Position numbers and translations under genes: made by a program
Shown here: in pieces, positions 8,639-18,555 of the stretch
Layout of the letters: every line of letters begins with the position of its first letter
Position numbering within the stretch: the stretch's first letter is position 1
NCBI GenBank assembly: GCA_009773375.1
Contig: WRPH01000012.1
Coordinates: 1-64,000 of the forward strand
Length of the DNA: 64,000 nucleotides
Direction: 5' to 3'
Source of the DNA: Paracoccaceae bacterium
GTDB taxonomy: Bacteria; Pseudomonadota; Alphaproteobacteria; Rhodobacterales; Rhodobacteraceae
The notes under the pieces: model-generated
What the model saw: only the letters and a program-made list of their open reading frames with translations
Database searches by the model: none
What the model was told of the DNA's origin: nothing

Positions 8639-9961
8639 TCAGCGATATTGCTCGACCAGATTTCGCAGGCAAACCCGTGCCCGCAGCTTTGTTGCCAGCA
8701 GATACATGCCGCCAATCTTGCGGTGCAAAAACAGCGTCTCTGCCGGGGGAACGTGGGTCAGGTCGCGGTCATTGCCGATGGCAAGGCCCGTGGCGCGCAG
8801 GCGGTCCAACAGATCGGACGCGCCGAAATCAAAGGCCGTCTCTTGCCGCAGCGGTGCCATGGCAAGTTCGAACATCTGCTGGATCAAGGCTTGGTGGTGG
8901 GACGCGGTATCTGAGGCAAAATAGCCGATGTCGTGCATGGCGTGGCGGATTTGGTCAGGGTCGCCATCAAGCGCTGCGTTCAGCAACGTCCGGAAGGCCG
9001 AGGAAAGCGTTGAGTCCAAAATCCGCACGGCACCGAAATCCAGCAGGACCAGCCGGCCTGATGCCGGGTCAACACGGTAATTGGCAAGGTTCGGGTCGGT
9101 TTGCATGGCGTGAAAGGTGAATAACTCGCGCAGCACAAGGTCGATGAGGCGGGTTGCAGTCCGGTCGCGCAGCTCTTGCGAGGCATTCATCAGGGCATCT
9201 ATCGGCTGGCTTTGCATGTAGGTCATCGAGATGACATGACCGGTGCTGAGATCCGGGTACAGTTCCGGCAACACAAAGGCATCGGATCCCGCCAGAACTG
9301 TGCCGAACCGGCGCAGGTGGCTGGCCTCGGCGAGGTAATCGGCTTCTTCATGCAGCTGCTGTTTGGCGGCGCGCAGCAAGGGGGCAATATCCATGCCGGT
9401 AGGCACAAGCCCCGGCAGGCGTAAAAGCGTGGCGATGTTATCGACATCGCTGTCGATGCTGGCCCGAATGCCCGGATACTGCACCTTGACCGCAAGCACC
9501 CGGCCGTCCAGCGTTTCGGCACGATGGACCTGTCCGATCGAAGCGGCCGCGAAAGGCCGGACGTCAAACTGCCGAAACTTGGCGCGCCAGCCTGTTCCCC
9601 ATTCGGCATTCAGGACAGATTGCAGCTGCTTTGGCGGCATATGCCGGGCATCGTCCCGCAGGCTGGCAAGAATGCTGGTCAGTTCTGGCGACAGCAGAAT
9701 GCCGCTGTCCATCGACAGCATCTGGCCGATTTTCAGCGCCGCGCCGCGCATGTGCGATAGCCCGGCAGTCAGGCGCATAGCATTCGCGGGAGTCAGCAGA
9801 AGGTTGGGCAAATCGGGCCGCTTGCCTTGCACCATCTGCCGAACGCCACCCGCTACAACATTGCTGGCGATTCCGGCGACGATACCTCCCATATGAAACA
9901 ATCTGGCGCTGCGACCACTGGGCACCGGGGCTGACTTTTGATTGGAAACCGGGTCTGTCAA
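8639..9961 (-). CDS. ABC1/UbiB-family atypical kinase
   Basis: This is a 440-residue ADCK/UbiB-like protein. KIGQMLSMD is the family KxGQ signature (~residue 71), AAASIGQVHRA is the alanine-rich loop replacing the normal P-loop, AVKVQYPG carries the ATP-site lysine, TDPNLANYR is the catalytic-loop equivalent and LLDFGAVR the metal site. Members support ubiquinone biosynthesis as ATPases. This one lacks the long C-terminal membrane tail of classical UbiB, so it is closer to the ABC1 paralogues. The TTG start at 9961 is chosen because the preceding 43 codons look unlike the family, but the start is uncertain. Confidence 0.85.
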   Translation of the reverse strand: MTDPVSNQKSAPVPSGRSARLFHMGGIVAGIASNVVAGGVRQMVQGKRPDLPNLLLTPANAMRLTAGLSHMRGAALKIGQMLSMDSGILLSPELTSILASLRDDARHMPPKQLQSVLNAEWGTGWRAKFRQFDVRPFAAASIGQVHRAETLDGRVLAVKVQYPGIRASIDSDVDNIATLLRLPGLVPTGMDIAPLLRAAKQQLHEEADYLAEASHLRRFGTVLAGSDAFVLPELYPDLSTGHVISMTYMQSQPIDALMNASQELRDRTATRLIDLVLRELFTFHAMQTDPNLANYRVDPASGRLVLLDFGAVRILDSTLSSAFRTLLNAALDGDPDQIRHAMHDIGYFASDTASHHQALIQQMFELAMAPLRQETAFDFGASDLLDRLRATGLAIGNDRDLTHVPPAETLFLHRKIGGMYLLATKLRARVCLRNLVEQYR

Positions 9962-10181
9962 ATTGAACCTGTGCGCTTGCGTTGCGCAACAGATGGAGCG
10001 CGTCCGGGCTTTGTAAAGCGCGCGATGTGTCTGGACGTTTCGGGCCGCCTGTTCCGCAGCTACGCAGCTTTCGGTGAAAGCGCCAGCCATTGCAGTCGCA
10101 ATGCGGAAGCCCGCCCAGCGATCATGGCGTGATTGGTTGCGAGCCGTCCTGTGTGGTCAAATCAGGAAGCCGGGGTTTTGC

Positions 10182-10838
10182 CTATCCAGAACCTGCGGGC
10201 TCATTTTCTGCCGACCGCAGCCGCAACCCGCCATGTCGCACGATGAAATCGATGATCGCTGCAACACCGACATCTTGACGCAGTTGCGCCATGACATAGG
10301 GGCGCGCGGCGCGGGCATGAGCGGTATCTGCTTCCAGCAACACCGGATCAACACCCACATAGGGTGCAAGGTCGGTCTTGTTGACGATCAACAGGTCAGA
10401 TTTCGTGACCCCCGGCCCGCGTTTGCGCGGGATGTCCTGACCTGCGGCGGTGTCGATGACATAGATCGTCAGGTCTGCCAGTTCGGGGCTGAAGGTGGCG
10501 GCCAGATTGTCGCCACCGGATTCGATCAGGATCAGGTCAAGGTCGGGGAAAGCGGCGTTCAGATCGGCAATGGCGGCAAGGTTGATCGAGGCATCCTCGC
10601 GGATCGCGGTATGCGGGCAGCCGCCGGTTTCGACGCCGCGAATGCGTTCGGCGGGCAGCACCTGGGCGCGCATCAAGGCCTCGGCGTCTTCACGGGTGTA
10701 GATGTCGTTGGTGATCACCGCCATCGACAGGCGCGGGGCCAGCGCGCGGGCGAGTTTCTCGGTCAGCGTGGTCTTGCCCGCGCCGACCGGGCCACCGATA
10801 CCAACGCGCAAGGGGCCATGAGAACGAGCGTGGGTCAT
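10182..10838 (-). CDS. ureG: urease accessory GTPase UreG
   Basis: This 218-residue SIMIBI-class GTPase powers insertion of nickel and CO2 into apo-urease with UreD, UreF and UreE. P-loop [10 protein letters not shown] (~residue 15), the [11 protein letters not shown] region, GVETGGCPH (the CPH metal-binding motif), ESGGDNL and the guanine-recognition NKTD are all visible. The ATG at 10838 overlaps the ureF stop by 4 bp. It is the last gene of the urease operon. The C-terminal [13 protein letters not shown] tail is slightly longer than usual. Confidence 0.97.
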   Translation of the reverse strand: MTHARSHGPLRVGIGGPVGAGKTTLTEKLARALAPRLSMAVITNDIYTREDAEALMRAQVLPAERIRGVETGGCPHTAIREDASINLAAIADLNAAFPDLDLILIESGGDNLAATFSPELADLTIYVIDTAAGQDIPRKRGPGVTKSDLLIVNKTDLAPYVGVDPVLLEADTAHARAARPYVMAQLRQDVGVAAIIDFIVRHGGLRLRSAENEPAGSG

Positions 10839-11473
10839 GTGCGGAAGATCCTTACATCCATGGTTTCGTGCTGAAGGGCGGCCAGATCGGCGGCGAGGGT
10901 GCAACTGCCCAGATCGTCAAGGCTGGCCCGGGCCGCCCGCAGGCCCAGTGCGTGAATCTCGGGCAAGAGGTGCGACAGGGTGGATTGGCCATCGGTCTGG
11001 CCCAAGGGCACATGGCGGGTGGCGATGGTGCAAAGATTGCCGATAAAGCCTTGCAGATAAAGCTGCGCCACCTCGGCGGGGGGCAGGCCCAGGGGGCGGG
11101 CGGCCTGACCCACGGCGATGGGCAGCAGTCGGGCGGGCAGATCGTGCCCAGTCAGGTTGGACACCATGCGCGCCAGGGCTGCACCCTGTTCGCGGCTTTC
11201 CTGCAGGCGTTCGGCGCTGGGTTGCAGCGCGTGGGCAAGGGCATCCAGCGCGTCATGGTCGGCATTAGGCCCAAGGGCTTGGGTCAGCAGAACAGCGTCT
11301 TGCCAGCCTGCGCCAAAGTGCAGGATGTTGCGCAGCCATACCAGCAGGCTGTCGGCGTCGGTCACGTCGCCCAGCGCGATCACCCGTTCCAGCCCGTGGC
11401 TATAGGCAAAGGCCCCGGTAGGAAATGCCGGGGAAAGCCATTGGATCAGGGTCAGATGCGCGGGGGTGAGCAT
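10835..11473 (-). CDS. ureF: urease accessory protein UreF
   Basis: This 212-residue, mostly helical protein opens with [21 protein letters not shown], the conserved UreF N-terminal pattern. UreF dimers bridge UreD and UreG in the urease activation complex and gate the GTPase. It overlaps ureG by 4 bp, and its ATG shares position 11473 with the ureE stop, so translation of ureE, ureF and ureG is probably coupled. Confidence 0.95.
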   Translation of the reverse strand: MLTPAHLTLIQWLSPAFPTGAFAYSHGLERVIALGDVTDADSLLVWLRNILHFGAGWQDAVLLTQALGPNADHDALDALAHALQPSAERLQESREQGAALARMVSNLTGHDLPARLLPIAVGQAARPLGLPPAEVAQLYLQGFIGNLCTIATRHVPLGQTDGQSTLSHLLPEIHALGLRAARASLDDLGSCTLAADLAALQHETMDVRIFRT

Positions 11474-11919
11474 CAGGTGTGGCTATGGCCCATGGTGCGA
11501 CCGTGGCCATATGCCCCGCCTTCGGGCGTGAACGGCTGGGCGGCGCGGGTGATGGTGGCACCAAGGCCGCGCAGCATCGCCTCTAGCACATGATCTTCGC
11601 GGATGATCAGGCGGTCGGGCAGGATCTGGCAGGGCGTATGGCGGTTGCCGATGTGCCAGGCCAGACGCGGCAGATCACCAGTGATGACCAGAACCGCCTC
11701 ATCCGCGGGCTGGATGCGGATATGGGCGTTATCGACGGCAAAGCCCCAGGCCTCGTCCAGATTGGTGACGGCGGGCAGATCGACCAGAAAGGCCGTGCCA
11801 CCGGTGCTGGTCAGCAGTTTGCGGCGCAACAGCCGGGCGTCATAATCCAGAACCACGCTATCCTGCCAGTCGGAGAGCGGGGTTTTAAGCAGCTGCGCGG
11901 TGGGTGTGGCGTCGGTCAT
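11473..11919 (-). CDS. ureE: urease nickel metallochaperone UreE
   Basis: This 148-residue protein has an N-terminal peptide-binding-like domain (LLRRKLLTSTGGTAFLVDLP) and a metal-binding domain with WHIGNRHTPCQI containing the conserved dimer-interface histidine, followed by EDHVLEAMLRGLGA. The C-terminus ends in a short histidine-rich tail (GHGRTMGHSHT), which would add nickel-binding capacity. It delivers Ni2+ to the UreDFG complex. It lies 9 bp downstream of ureC. Confidence 0.95.
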   Translation of the reverse strand: MTDATPTAQLLKTPLSDWQDSVVLDYDARLLRRKLLTSTGGTAFLVDLPAVTNLDEAWGFAVDNAHIRIQPADEAVLVITGDLPRLAWHIGNRHTPCQILPDRLIIREDHVLEAMLRGLGATITRAAQPFTPEGGAYGHGRTMGHSHT

Positions 11920-11928
11920 CGTGGCCTC

Positions 11929-13638
11929 TCAGAACAGGAAATAGCGCTGCGCCAACGGCAGTTCGGCGGCAGGCGCGCAGGTGAGGATCTCGCCGTCGGC
12001 GCGGACCTCATAGGTTTCGGGATGCACTTCGATCTGCGGCATGGCGTCGTTCAGCCGCATGTCGGCCTTGCCGATGTTGCGGGTGTTTTCAACGGCCACG
12101 GTGGATTTGCGCAGGCCCAGATCGGCGCGCAGGGTGCCGGCTTGCGCGGCAGCGGAGACGAACAGGATCGCGCCTTGTTCGACCGAGCGGCCAAAGCTGC
12201 CGAACATCGGGCGGGAATATACGGGTTGCGGGGTGGGAATGGAGGCGTTGGTATCGCCCATCTGGGCGCAGGCGATGGTGCCGCCGACCAGCACCATTTC
12301 CGGTTTCGCGCCAAAGAAGGCGGGCCACCACAGCACCAGATCGGCGCGCTTGCCGACCTCGATTGACCCGATGTGGCGCGACATGCCCTGAGCAATAGCG
12401 GGGTTGATGGTGTATTTTGCCACATAGCGGCGGGCGCGGATGTTGTCGTTGTCGCCCCGTTCTTCGGGCAGGCGGCCGCGCTGCACCTTCATCTTGTGGG
12501 CGGTTTGCCAGGTGCGGGTGATGACCTCGCCGACGCGGCCCATCGCCTGACTGTCAGAGGACAGGATCGAGAACGCCCCCATGTCATGCAGGATATCTTC
12601 GGCGGCAATGGTTTCGCGGCGGATACGGCTTTCGGCAAAGGCAACGTCTTCGGGGATGGCGCGGTCAAGGTGGTGGCAGACCATCAGCATGTCGAGATGC
12701 TCTTCGATGGTGTTCACCGTGTAGGGCATCGTCGGGTTGGTCGAGGACGGGATGACGTTGGGATTCGACACCACGCGCATGATGTCGGGGGCATGGCCGC
12801 CCCCTGCCCCTTCGGTGTGAAAGGCGTGGATGGTGCGGCCCTTGATGGCGGCCAGCGTGTTTTCGACAAAGCCGGACTCATTGAGCGTGTCGGTGTGGAT
12901 CATCACCTGCACGTCCATCGCATCGGCCACGGTCAGGCAGCAATCAATCGCCGCCGGGGTGGTGCCCCAGTCTTCGTGCAGTTTCAGCGCGCAGGCCCCG
13001 GCGTTGACCATTTCCACCAGGGCTGCGGGCTGGCTGGCGTTGCCCTTGGCCGACAGGCCGAAGTTGATCGGGAAGGCGTCCAGCGCTTGCAACATGCGCC
13101 CGATGTGCCACGGGCCGGGAGTGCAGGTGGTGGCCAGCGTGCCATGTGCAGGCCCGGTGCCGCCGCCCAGCATGGTAGTGATGCCCGAATGCAGCGCGTC
13201 GTCGATCTGGCCGGGGGCGATGAAGTGGATATGAGCGTCAAAGCCGCCTGCGGTCAGGATTTTGCCTTCGCCCGCGATCACCTCGGTGCCGGGGCCGATG
13301 ATGATGGTGACGCCGTTTTGGGTATCGGGGTTGCCTGCTTTGCCAAGGGCGTGGATCAACCCGCCCCGCAGGCCGACATCGGCCTTGTAGATGCCGGTAT
13401 GGTCCAGGATCAGCGCGTTGGTAATGACGGTATCCACCGCCCCTTGGGCGCGTGACTGCTGCGATTGGCCCATGCCGTCGCGGATCACCTTGCCACCGCC
13501 GAACTTGACCTCATCGCCGTAGCTGGTCAGGTCGCGTTCGACCTCGATGATGATTTCGGTATCGCCCAGCCGAACGCGGTCACCGGTGGTGGGGCCATAC
13601 ATGGCGGCGTAATCGGGGCGGGCAATGCGGGTGGCCAT
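11929..13638 (-). CDS. ureC: urease alpha subunit
   Basis: This 569-residue catalytic subunit hydrolyses urea to ammonia and carbamate in the cytoplasm. All active-site elements are present: [10 protein letters not shown] (His136, His138), KLHEDWG (Lys219, to be carbamylated as bridge between the two nickels), the [12 protein letters not shown] flap-proximal region, the mobile-flap MVCHHLDR, and SSDSQAMGR with the metal-binding Asp. Length is typical (~567-570). It follows ureB by one base. Urea from the neighbouring creatinase is a plausible physiological source. Confidence 0.98.
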   Translation of the reverse strand: MATRIARPDYAAMYGPTTGDRVRLGDTEIIIEVERDLTSYGDEVKFGGGKVIRDGMGQSQQSRAQGAVDTVITNALILDHTGIYKADVGLRGGLIHALGKAGNPDTQNGVTIIIGPGTEVIAGEGKILTAGGFDAHIHFIAPGQIDDALHSGITTMLGGGTGPAHGTLATTCTPGPWHIGRMLQALDAFPINFGLSAKGNASQPAALVEMVNAGACALKLHEDWGTTPAAIDCCLTVADAMDVQVMIHTDTLNESGFVENTLAAIKGRTIHAFHTEGAGGGHAPDIMRVVSNPNVIPSSTNPTMPYTVNTIEEHLDMLMVCHHLDRAIPEDVAFAESRIRRETIAAEDILHDMGAFSILSSDSQAMGRVGEVITRTWQTAHKMKVQRGRLPEERGDNDNIRARRYVAKYTINPAIAQGMSRHIGSIEVGKRADLVLWWPAFFGAKPEMVLVGGTIACAQMGDTNASIPTPQPVYSRPMFGSFGRSVEQGAILFVSAAAQAGTLRADLGLRKSTVAVENTRNIGKADMRLNDAMPQIEVHPETYEVRADGEILTCAPAAELPLAQRYFLF

Positions 13639-13639
13639 A

Positions 13640-13945
13640 TTACAAATCCCCCATCACATGGGCGTTAAAGCCAAAGACCCGCCGCGCGCCGGTATAAGGC
13701 ACAAGGCGCACCTCGCGCGACTGTCCGGGTTCAAAGCGCACGGCGGTTCCGGCGGCGATATCCAGCCGTTGTCCATGCGCGGCGCGGCGGTCAAAGGCCA
13801 GCGCTGCGTTAGTTTCGGCAAAGTGGTAGTGGCTGCCAACTTGAACCGGGCGGTCGCCGGTGTTGGCGACCATCAGGGAGGTGACGGGAAGGCCCGCATT
13901 GATTTCAATCTCGCCGGGCGCGGCGAGGATTTCGCCGGGGATCAT
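13640..13945 (-). CDS. ureB: urease beta subunit
   Basis: This 101-residue structural subunit begins [16 protein letters not shown], the family start, and contains [14 protein letters not shown] and the C-terminal [14 protein letters not shown]. The ATG at 13945 overlaps the TGA of an upstream 58-residue gene by 4 bp, so the two are translationally coupled. The open frame continues further upstream but is not UreB-like there. Confidence 0.97.
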   Translation of the reverse strand: MIPGEILAAPGEIEINAGLPVTSLMVANTGDRPVQVGSHYHFAETNAALAFDRRAAHGQRLDIAAGTAVRFEPGQSREVRLVPYTGARRVFGFNAHVMGDL

Positions 13946-14118
13946 GGACGGGACCGCAGCTTGTAAGCAGTATAGACTACCAGCGCGACGCCAAGGGCGA
14001 TCATCGCCAGATGGTCGGGTTCGCTGACCAGATGCACCAGATTGGCAAAGCGGTGGTCGCCGGGATGGGCCAAGGCGAGGGTAGGCGTGAGGGTCAGCAG
14101 GACAGCAAGGCGTTTCAT
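13942..14118 (-). CDS. 58-aa signal-peptide/membrane small protein in urease operon
   Basis: This short gene lies between ureA and ureB. It encodes a signal peptide [17 protein letters not shown], a His/Asp-rich segment [19 protein letters not shown] and one transmembrane helix (residues ~37-53) ending in basic TAYKLRSRP. The HPG...DH..AM pattern recalls the N-terminus of HupE/UreJ nickel permeases and may bind metal in the periplasm. Related small proteins (possibly DUF6732) seem to occupy the same place in other Rhodobacteraceae urease operons, but I recall this only loosely. The start is 12 bp after the ureA stop, and its stop overlaps the ureB ATG. Confidence 0.72.
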   Translation of the reverse strand: MKRLAVLLTLTPTLALAHPGDHRFANLVHLVSEPDHLAMIALGVALVVYTAYKLRSRP

Positions 14119-14130
14119 GGGCCGGGCCTT

Positions 14131-14433
14131 TCAGCGGATGGGGTGGTGAACGGTGACGAGCTTGGTGCCGTCGGGAAAGGTCGCCTCGACCTGCACGGAA
14201 TGGATCATCTCGGGGATGCCGGACATACACTGATCGGCGGAAATGACATGCGCGCCCGCCTCCATCAGATCGGCCACCGAACGCCCATCGCGCGCGCCCT
14301 CGACGACGAAATCGGTGATCAGGGCAATCGCCTCGGGGTGGTTCAGTTTCACACCCCGCGCCAGACGACTGCGGGCGACAATGGCGGCCATGCTGATCAA
14401 CAGCTTGTCTTTTTCGCGTGGGGTCAGGTTCAT
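14131..14433 (-). CDS. ureA: urease gamma subunit
   Basis: This 100-residue structural subunit shows [20 protein letters not shown] at the N-terminus, [21 protein letters not shown], and the C-terminal [21 protein letters not shown], all family hallmarks at the usual length. It is the first structural gene, 12 bp downstream of ureD. Confidence 0.97.
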   Translation of the reverse strand: MNLTPREKDKLLISMAAIVARSRLARGVKLNHPEAIALITDFVVEGARDGRSVADLMEAGAHVISADQCMSGIPEMIHSVQVEATFPDGTKLVTVHHPIR

Positions 14434-14445
14434 GGGTGGCCCTTC

Positions 14446-15258
14446 CTATATCTGCCAGACGCGGGGCGGCGGGCCATCGCGCAAGATCGCCAACAGGCGC
14501 AAGATCTGGCGGCGCAGAGGCCAGCCATCCAGCGCCATCAGCCGGATCATCAGCCTGCCATCAAAACCGGACGCACCGGCGTTGACACCCGGCTCATCCA
14601 GCACGCGCCGCACCGGGCCGAGAGCCGCTTCGGCCCCCTGCCCCACCAGCGCCAGACTGGCAAAGGCGCGCGCGCCTTGCAGCACGCCCAGCCCCGCTGT
14701 CAGCGCGGCGCAGGTCAATCGCAGCGGCTCGAAAACCACCGGAACCCCATCCCGCGACACCGTGCGCTGGTCGCGAAAATCAATCTCTGTCAGCGTTTCG
14801 CCCATCGCGGTGCGGCCAAGAACCACAGCCTCTAGCAAAAGACACGACGCGGTTCCCGAAAGCGCCACCGTTGTGCGTCTGGTCATCGCCGCATGATCGA
14901 ACAGGATGGTTTCCTGCGGCAACCAATCAAGGTGCGCGCCAGAGCCAAGTCGGTGGCAAATTTCAACCCGAGCAAGCCCAGCCGCGCTCCGATAGGCGCG
15001 CTCGGCAGTTTGGGTGGTGGCGGTCACGCGACAACGCTCCCCAAGATCCAGCGCATAACTCAGCGCGTCACCCCCGGTCATGCCGCCTGATGTGTTCAGG
15101 AAGACAACCTCGGGGCCTGCCACGTGGGGGTGGACGAATGCTTTGGCCGAGCCTGACTGATGCATCCGCACCAGTCGGCTCTGGCCATCGGCGCGGCAAA
15201 AGCTGAGCCGGGCCACGCCGTAGCTGCGTTGAAGCGAGGGGGACGGGCAAGCAGTCAT
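14446..15258 (-). CDS. ureD: urease accessory protein UreD
   Basis: This 270-residue beta-helical scaffold (UreD/UreH) binds apo-urease and recruits UreF and UreG. Family features are [16 protein letters not shown] (~residue 48), [23 protein letters not shown] and the C-terminal [14 protein letters not shown] region. GAGAGA precedes the ATG. It is the first gene of the urease operon; the 5' flank to 15549 is the likely promoter region, although no strong sigma-54 or NtrC signal stands out to the eye. Confidence 0.95.
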   Translation of the reverse strand: MTACPSPSLQRSYGVARLSFCRADGQSRLVRMHQSGSAKAFVHPHVAGPEVVFLNTSGGMTGGDALSYALDLGERCRVTATTQTAERAYRSAAGLARVEICHRLGSGAHLDWLPQETILFDHAAMTRRTTVALSGTASCLLLEAVVLGRTAMGETLTEIDFRDQRTVSRDGVPVVFEPLRLTCAALTAGLGVLQGARAFASLALVGQGAEAALGPVRRVLDEPGVNAGASGFDGRLMIRLMALDGWPLRRQILRLLAILRDGPPPRVWQI

Positions 15259-15549
15259 CGGGCTCTCTCAAACGGTCAGTTCCGAACTAAGACCGTTGCC
15301 GCGCCTTGGTCATCGCCAATCCCCGTTTGCACCCGCCTCGGCTGTGGTGTTGCGGCATGAAATGTTCGAAAAATAGGCGCTTAGCCCAAGTTCAGATCAC
15401 AAATGAGATCCCGCCCCTCGTTCACAGGAAGCGGGCGCGGACTTCGCTCGGCCATTGCGGGATGTATGGTCGCCCGTGCGCTGTGTGGGGTGATGAGGAC
15501 CGGAGTTTTAAGTCCAGGAAGACGCCAAGCTGTGTTTGCCGTGGTGAGG

Positions 15550-15669
15550 CTAGACCCAAAGCCAGCGCCACATACGGCGCAAGCCATGGGGTGCCGCGCG
15601 AAAGCGCAGATCCACCGCATCTATCTGGCGTTGGGTTAAGCCATTGGATTGAATGAAGATATGGCCCAT
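15550..15669 (-). CDS. possible 39-aa small protein downstream of Pot-like ATPase
   Basis: A short frame encodes 39 residues beginning MGHIFIQSNGLTQRQIDAVD and ending in the Trp/Arg-rich GLRRMWRWLWV. A good Shine-Dalgarno GAGGAA lies about 9 nt upstream of the ATG. It sits 94 bp after the stop of the transporter ATPase, in the same direction and before ureD, so it may be the last gene of the importer operon. I do not recognise a family. The evidence is only the ribosome binding site and position. Confidence 0.4.
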   Translation of the reverse strand: MGHIFIQSNGLTQRQIDAVDLRFRAAPHGLRRMWRWLWV

Positions 15670-15763
15670 GGCAAGCTTTTCCTCGGTGCGGGTCAGGGCA
15701 AGGCCTGTCAACCGCCCGCACGGGACGATTGACAGGTGCAGGGCGAGGCGGGTTGGGATGGGG

Positions 15764-16852
15764 TCAGGCTTCGGCGACAAGGTGGCCGTCTTCTGCTGCC
15801 CAGTAAGTGAACAAGTCCTGACCGATTTCCAGCGGCAGTTCGGCCAGTTCGTCGTGGCCCTTCTGCACCCGGATTTCCTGACCCTGCGCAGTTTCCAGAT
15901 ATAGCGTGGCGGTGGCACCGACGAACTCTTCGCCGATCACCCGCACCGGCACCACGTTGGTCGAATTGGCCGGCCGGGTCAGGCTTAGCCGCATCTTGGT
16001 ATCCAGCACGGTCAGCGTCGCGGCGCTGCCGGGGGGAGGAGCGGCGTTGGTGGTCAGCCGCAGCGGGCCGCTGGCGGTTTCCAGATCGACGCTGCCAGCG
16101 CCCGAGGCTGTGACCTTACCGCTGAAGATGTTCGACGAGCCAAGGAAATCGGCGACGAAGCGGGTGCGCGGGGTGCGGTAGATCTCTTGCGGGGTGCCGA
16201 TCTGCTCGATCTTGCCACGGCTCATGATCACCACGCGGTCGGCCATCGAGAACGCCTCGGACTGGCTGTGGGTGACATAAACAAAGGTGATGCCGGTTTC
16301 GCGTTGCAGGTTTTTCAGCACCGACTGCATCCGCACCTTGAGCGCCGCATCCAGTGCCGACAGCGGTTCGTCCAGCAGCAGGATTTCGGGTTCGACCACC
16401 AAAGACCGGGCAAGGGCGACGCGCTGACGCTGGCCGCCGGAAAGCTGGGCGATGTTGCGGTCGGCAAATTCGGTGATCTGCATCCGGTCCAGCCAGTGTT
16501 CGGCACGCTTGCGGCGTTCGGATTTGCCGATGCCGCGCATTTTCAGAGCAAATTCAACGTTTTCCCGCACGTTCAGGAAGGGGAACAGCGCCAGGCTTTG
16601 CCACACCATCGGGGTGTCGCGGCTCCATGTGGGCAGGTGGTTGATCGGCTTGCCAGATAGGCGGATGACGCCTTCGGAAGGGGCCTCCAGCCCGGCCAGC
16701 ATGCGTAGAGTCGTGGTTTTGCCGCAGCCTGACGACCCCATGATCGCCAGAAACTCGCCCTTACGGATTTCGAAATCCATCTTTTGCACGGCCAGATAGG
16801 TGCCGAAGCGCTTTACCACACCTTCAAAGGATACCAGTGTATCGCGTTGCAT
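15764..16852 (-). CDS. ABC importer ATP-binding protein, PotA-like
   Basis: This 362-residue ATPase of a polyamine/amine-type importer carries Walker A GSSGCGKTT (~residue 39), signature LSGGQRQR, Walker [13 protein letters not shown] and switch THS, plus a C-terminal TOBE-like regulatory domain (residues ~240-360). Pot-family proteins import spermidine, putrescine or other small cationic nitrogen compounds. Given the flanking LysR, creatininase, creatinase and urease genes, creatinine or creatine is the inferred substrate. It is 8 bp after the permease gene. Confidence 0.9.
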   Translation of the reverse strand: MQRDTLVSFEGVVKRFGTYLAVQKMDFEIRKGEFLAIMGSSGCGKTTTLRMLAGLEAPSEGVIRLSGKPINHLPTWSRDTPMVWQSLALFPFLNVRENVEFALKMRGIGKSERRKRAEHWLDRMQITEFADRNIAQLSGGQRQRVALARSLVVEPEILLLDEPLSALDAALKVRMQSVLKNLQRETGITFVYVTHSQSEAFSMADRVVIMSRGKIEQIGTPQEIYRTPRTRFVADFLGSSNIFSGKVTASGAGSVDLETASGPLRLTTNAAPPPGSAATLTVLDTKMRLSLTRPANSTNVVPVRVIGEEFVGATATLYLETAQGQEIRVQKGHDELAELPLEIGQDLFTYWAAEDGHLVAEA

Positions 16853-16860
16853 AGTTGCTC

Positions 16861-17688
16861 CTATTCGTCCGCGTCGGGGCGGGCTGTGGCATCACGACCC
16901 GACAGCAGCACTTGCGCCAGGATCACGAGCGTCATGGATGTGACAAAAACAAAGGTTCCGATGGCGTTGATCCGCGGGCTGACCTGACCTTGCAGGAAGC
17001 CCAGAACCTTGACCGGCAGGGTTTCATTCAGGCCAGAGACAAACCAGGCCACAGCGAATTCGTCGAACGACACCGCCATGGTGATGAACAGCGCGCCAAA
17101 GATCGCGGGTTTGGTGAAGGGCACGATGACGTGCCGCATGGTTTTCCATTCCGCAAGGTTCCAGGCGGCAGGCTCCAGCGCCGGGTCCATCTGCGAAAGG
17201 CGCAGCCGGATGATCGCCATGGCGAAGGGGGCGCAGACAACGACGTGGCTGATGATCACCGATAGCGCGTTGCCCGACAGGTTGATGCGCGACAGATAGG
17301 CCAGCATCGCAAGGCCAAGGATGATCACCGGGATCGTCGGCGGCAGCAGGGCAAGGGCCAGATAAATCTGTTTGCCGAAGAACTTGTAGCGATAGTCGGT
17401 ATAGGCCGCGCCAAAGCCCAGCAGGGTAGACACCACCCCGGCAATCACCCCGACAAACAGCGTGTTGCGCAGGCCTTCCCAGACCAGCGGGTCCGATGCG
17501 ACCGCCTGATACCATTCCAGCGAGAAATGCCCGAGCGGGATCGACGGAAAGCGATCAGAGTTGAAGGAAAACACGAAGCTGGCGGCGATCGGGGCGAAAA
17601 CGAAGGCGTAGGCTGCGAAGATATACGCCTTCAGTGCCCAATCGACGGGTTTGCTGCGGTTGATGTCTTGTGCGCCGGTGTCGCTCAT
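16861..17688 (-). CDS. ABC importer permease, PotC-like
   Basis: This 275-residue inner-membrane permease has about six helices. The first spans ~residues 20-42. The EAA-type cytoplasmic loop is ALEPAAWNLAEWKTMRHVIVP (~175-195), the site where the ATPase docks. It pairs with the preceding PotB-like permease, whose stop overlaps its ATG by 4 bp. The open frame continues far upstream in another gene and is ignored. The C-terminus ends in a short acidic tail (ARPDADE). Confidence 0.9.
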   Translation of the reverse strand: MSDTGAQDINRSKPVDWALKAYIFAAYAFVFAPIAASFVFSFNSDRFPSIPLGHFSLEWYQAVASDPLVWEGLRNTLFVGVIAGVVSTLLGFGAAYTDYRYKFFGKQIYLALALLPPTIPVIILGLAMLAYLSRINLSGNALSVIISHVVVCAPFAMAIIRLRLSQMDPALEPAAWNLAEWKTMRHVIVPFTKPAIFGALFITMAVSFDEFAVAWFVSGLNETLPVKVLGFLQGQVSPRINAIGTFVFVTSMTLVILAQVLLSGRDATARPDADE

Positions 17689-18530
17689 TTCGTGCGCCCC
17701 TTGTAGGCAAATTTGACGGCTGCGAAGGCAACCACCATCAGCGTGGCGATCATGGTCAGCGCGATCACGGCGGCGCGGGGCCATTGCTGGCCGGATTTGG
17801 TGGTATCGGTGATCAGGATCGACAGCGTGGTCGGGTCGCCGCCGCCCAGATAGATCGGGCTGACGAAATCGCCAAAGCTGAGGATGAAGCAGAACAGCGC
17901 CGCGATCACCAGACCAACGCGGCCCGAGGGGATGACGACGGCAAACACCGTGCGCAACCGACCGCAGCGCATGTTGTGGGCGGCTTCGATCAGAGTGCGG
18001 TCGATGAAAACCAGACTGAACAATTGCAGCAACACAACCAGCGGAAAGCTGAGCGTCAGGTAGCCGATCATCGTGGCCCCAATGCTGTTCAGCATCGAGT
18101 AGGGGCCAAGGCCGATCTGGCCCAGCATCACGTTGATGATCCCGGCATCCGACAGGAAGATCTGCCACGAATAGACCCGCACCAGATAGCTGGTGAAAAA
18201 CGGGATCACCATCAGGAACACCAGCCAGCGGCGGGCGGTATCGGACAGTTTGAAGGCGATGGCGTAGGAACAAGGGAAGGCCAGCACCGAGGTCAACGTG
18301 GCGGCGGCGGCGGCCAGTGCAAAGGTGGTGCCGTAAGCCTGCCAGAACACCTTGCGGCTGAACATCGTCACCCAGTTGATGGTGTCGAAATCTGGGCGCA
18401 TGGCGAAGTTTTTTACCGTCCAGAAGCTGAGCGCGACCAGAAACGCCAGCGGGAAGACAAAAAACAGCAGCTGCCAGATCAGCAGGGGCAGCGAAAAGGT
18501 CAGTCCGTAGAGAGAGACGTGGCGTCGCAT
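17685..18530 (-). CDS. ABC importer permease, PotB-like
   Basis: This 281-residue inner-membrane permease has six predicted helices, starting with LYGLTFSLPLLIWQLLFFVFP. The EAA loop region is LIEAAHNMRCGRLRTVFAVVIP. I choose the ATG at 18530 because a GGAG lies upstream at an acceptable distance, whereas the in-frame GTG at 18542 has none. It lies downstream of the binding-protein gene across a terminator-like hairpin and overlaps the PotC-like gene by 4 bp. Confidence 0.88.
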   Translation of the reverse strand: MRRHVSLYGLTFSLPLLIWQLLFFVFPLAFLVALSFWTVKNFAMRPDFDTINWVTMFSRKVFWQAYGTTFALAAAAATLTSVLAFPCSYAIAFKLSDTARRWLVFLMVIPFFTSYLVRVYSWQIFLSDAGIINVMLGQIGLGPYSMLNSIGATMIGYLTLSFPLVVLLQLFSLVFIDRTLIEAAHNMRCGRLRTVFAVVIPSGRVGLVIAALFCFILSFGDFVSPIYLGGGDPTTLSILITDTTKSGQQWPRAAVIALTMIATLMVVAFAAVKFAYKGRTK

Positions 18531-18555
18531 GGGCCGCAGCACTCCGGCTTGGGTG

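Noticed and set aside
12373-13455. Long plus-strand frame antisense to ureC
   Set aside because: ureC is complete with all catalytic residues; the antisense product is Gly/His/Val-rich and unlike any family.
15381-15721. Two longer minus-strand frames (79 and 99 codons) before ureD
   Set aside because: They lack ribosome binding sites and their composition is random-like; only the 39-residue frame with GAGGAA was kept as a weak candidate.
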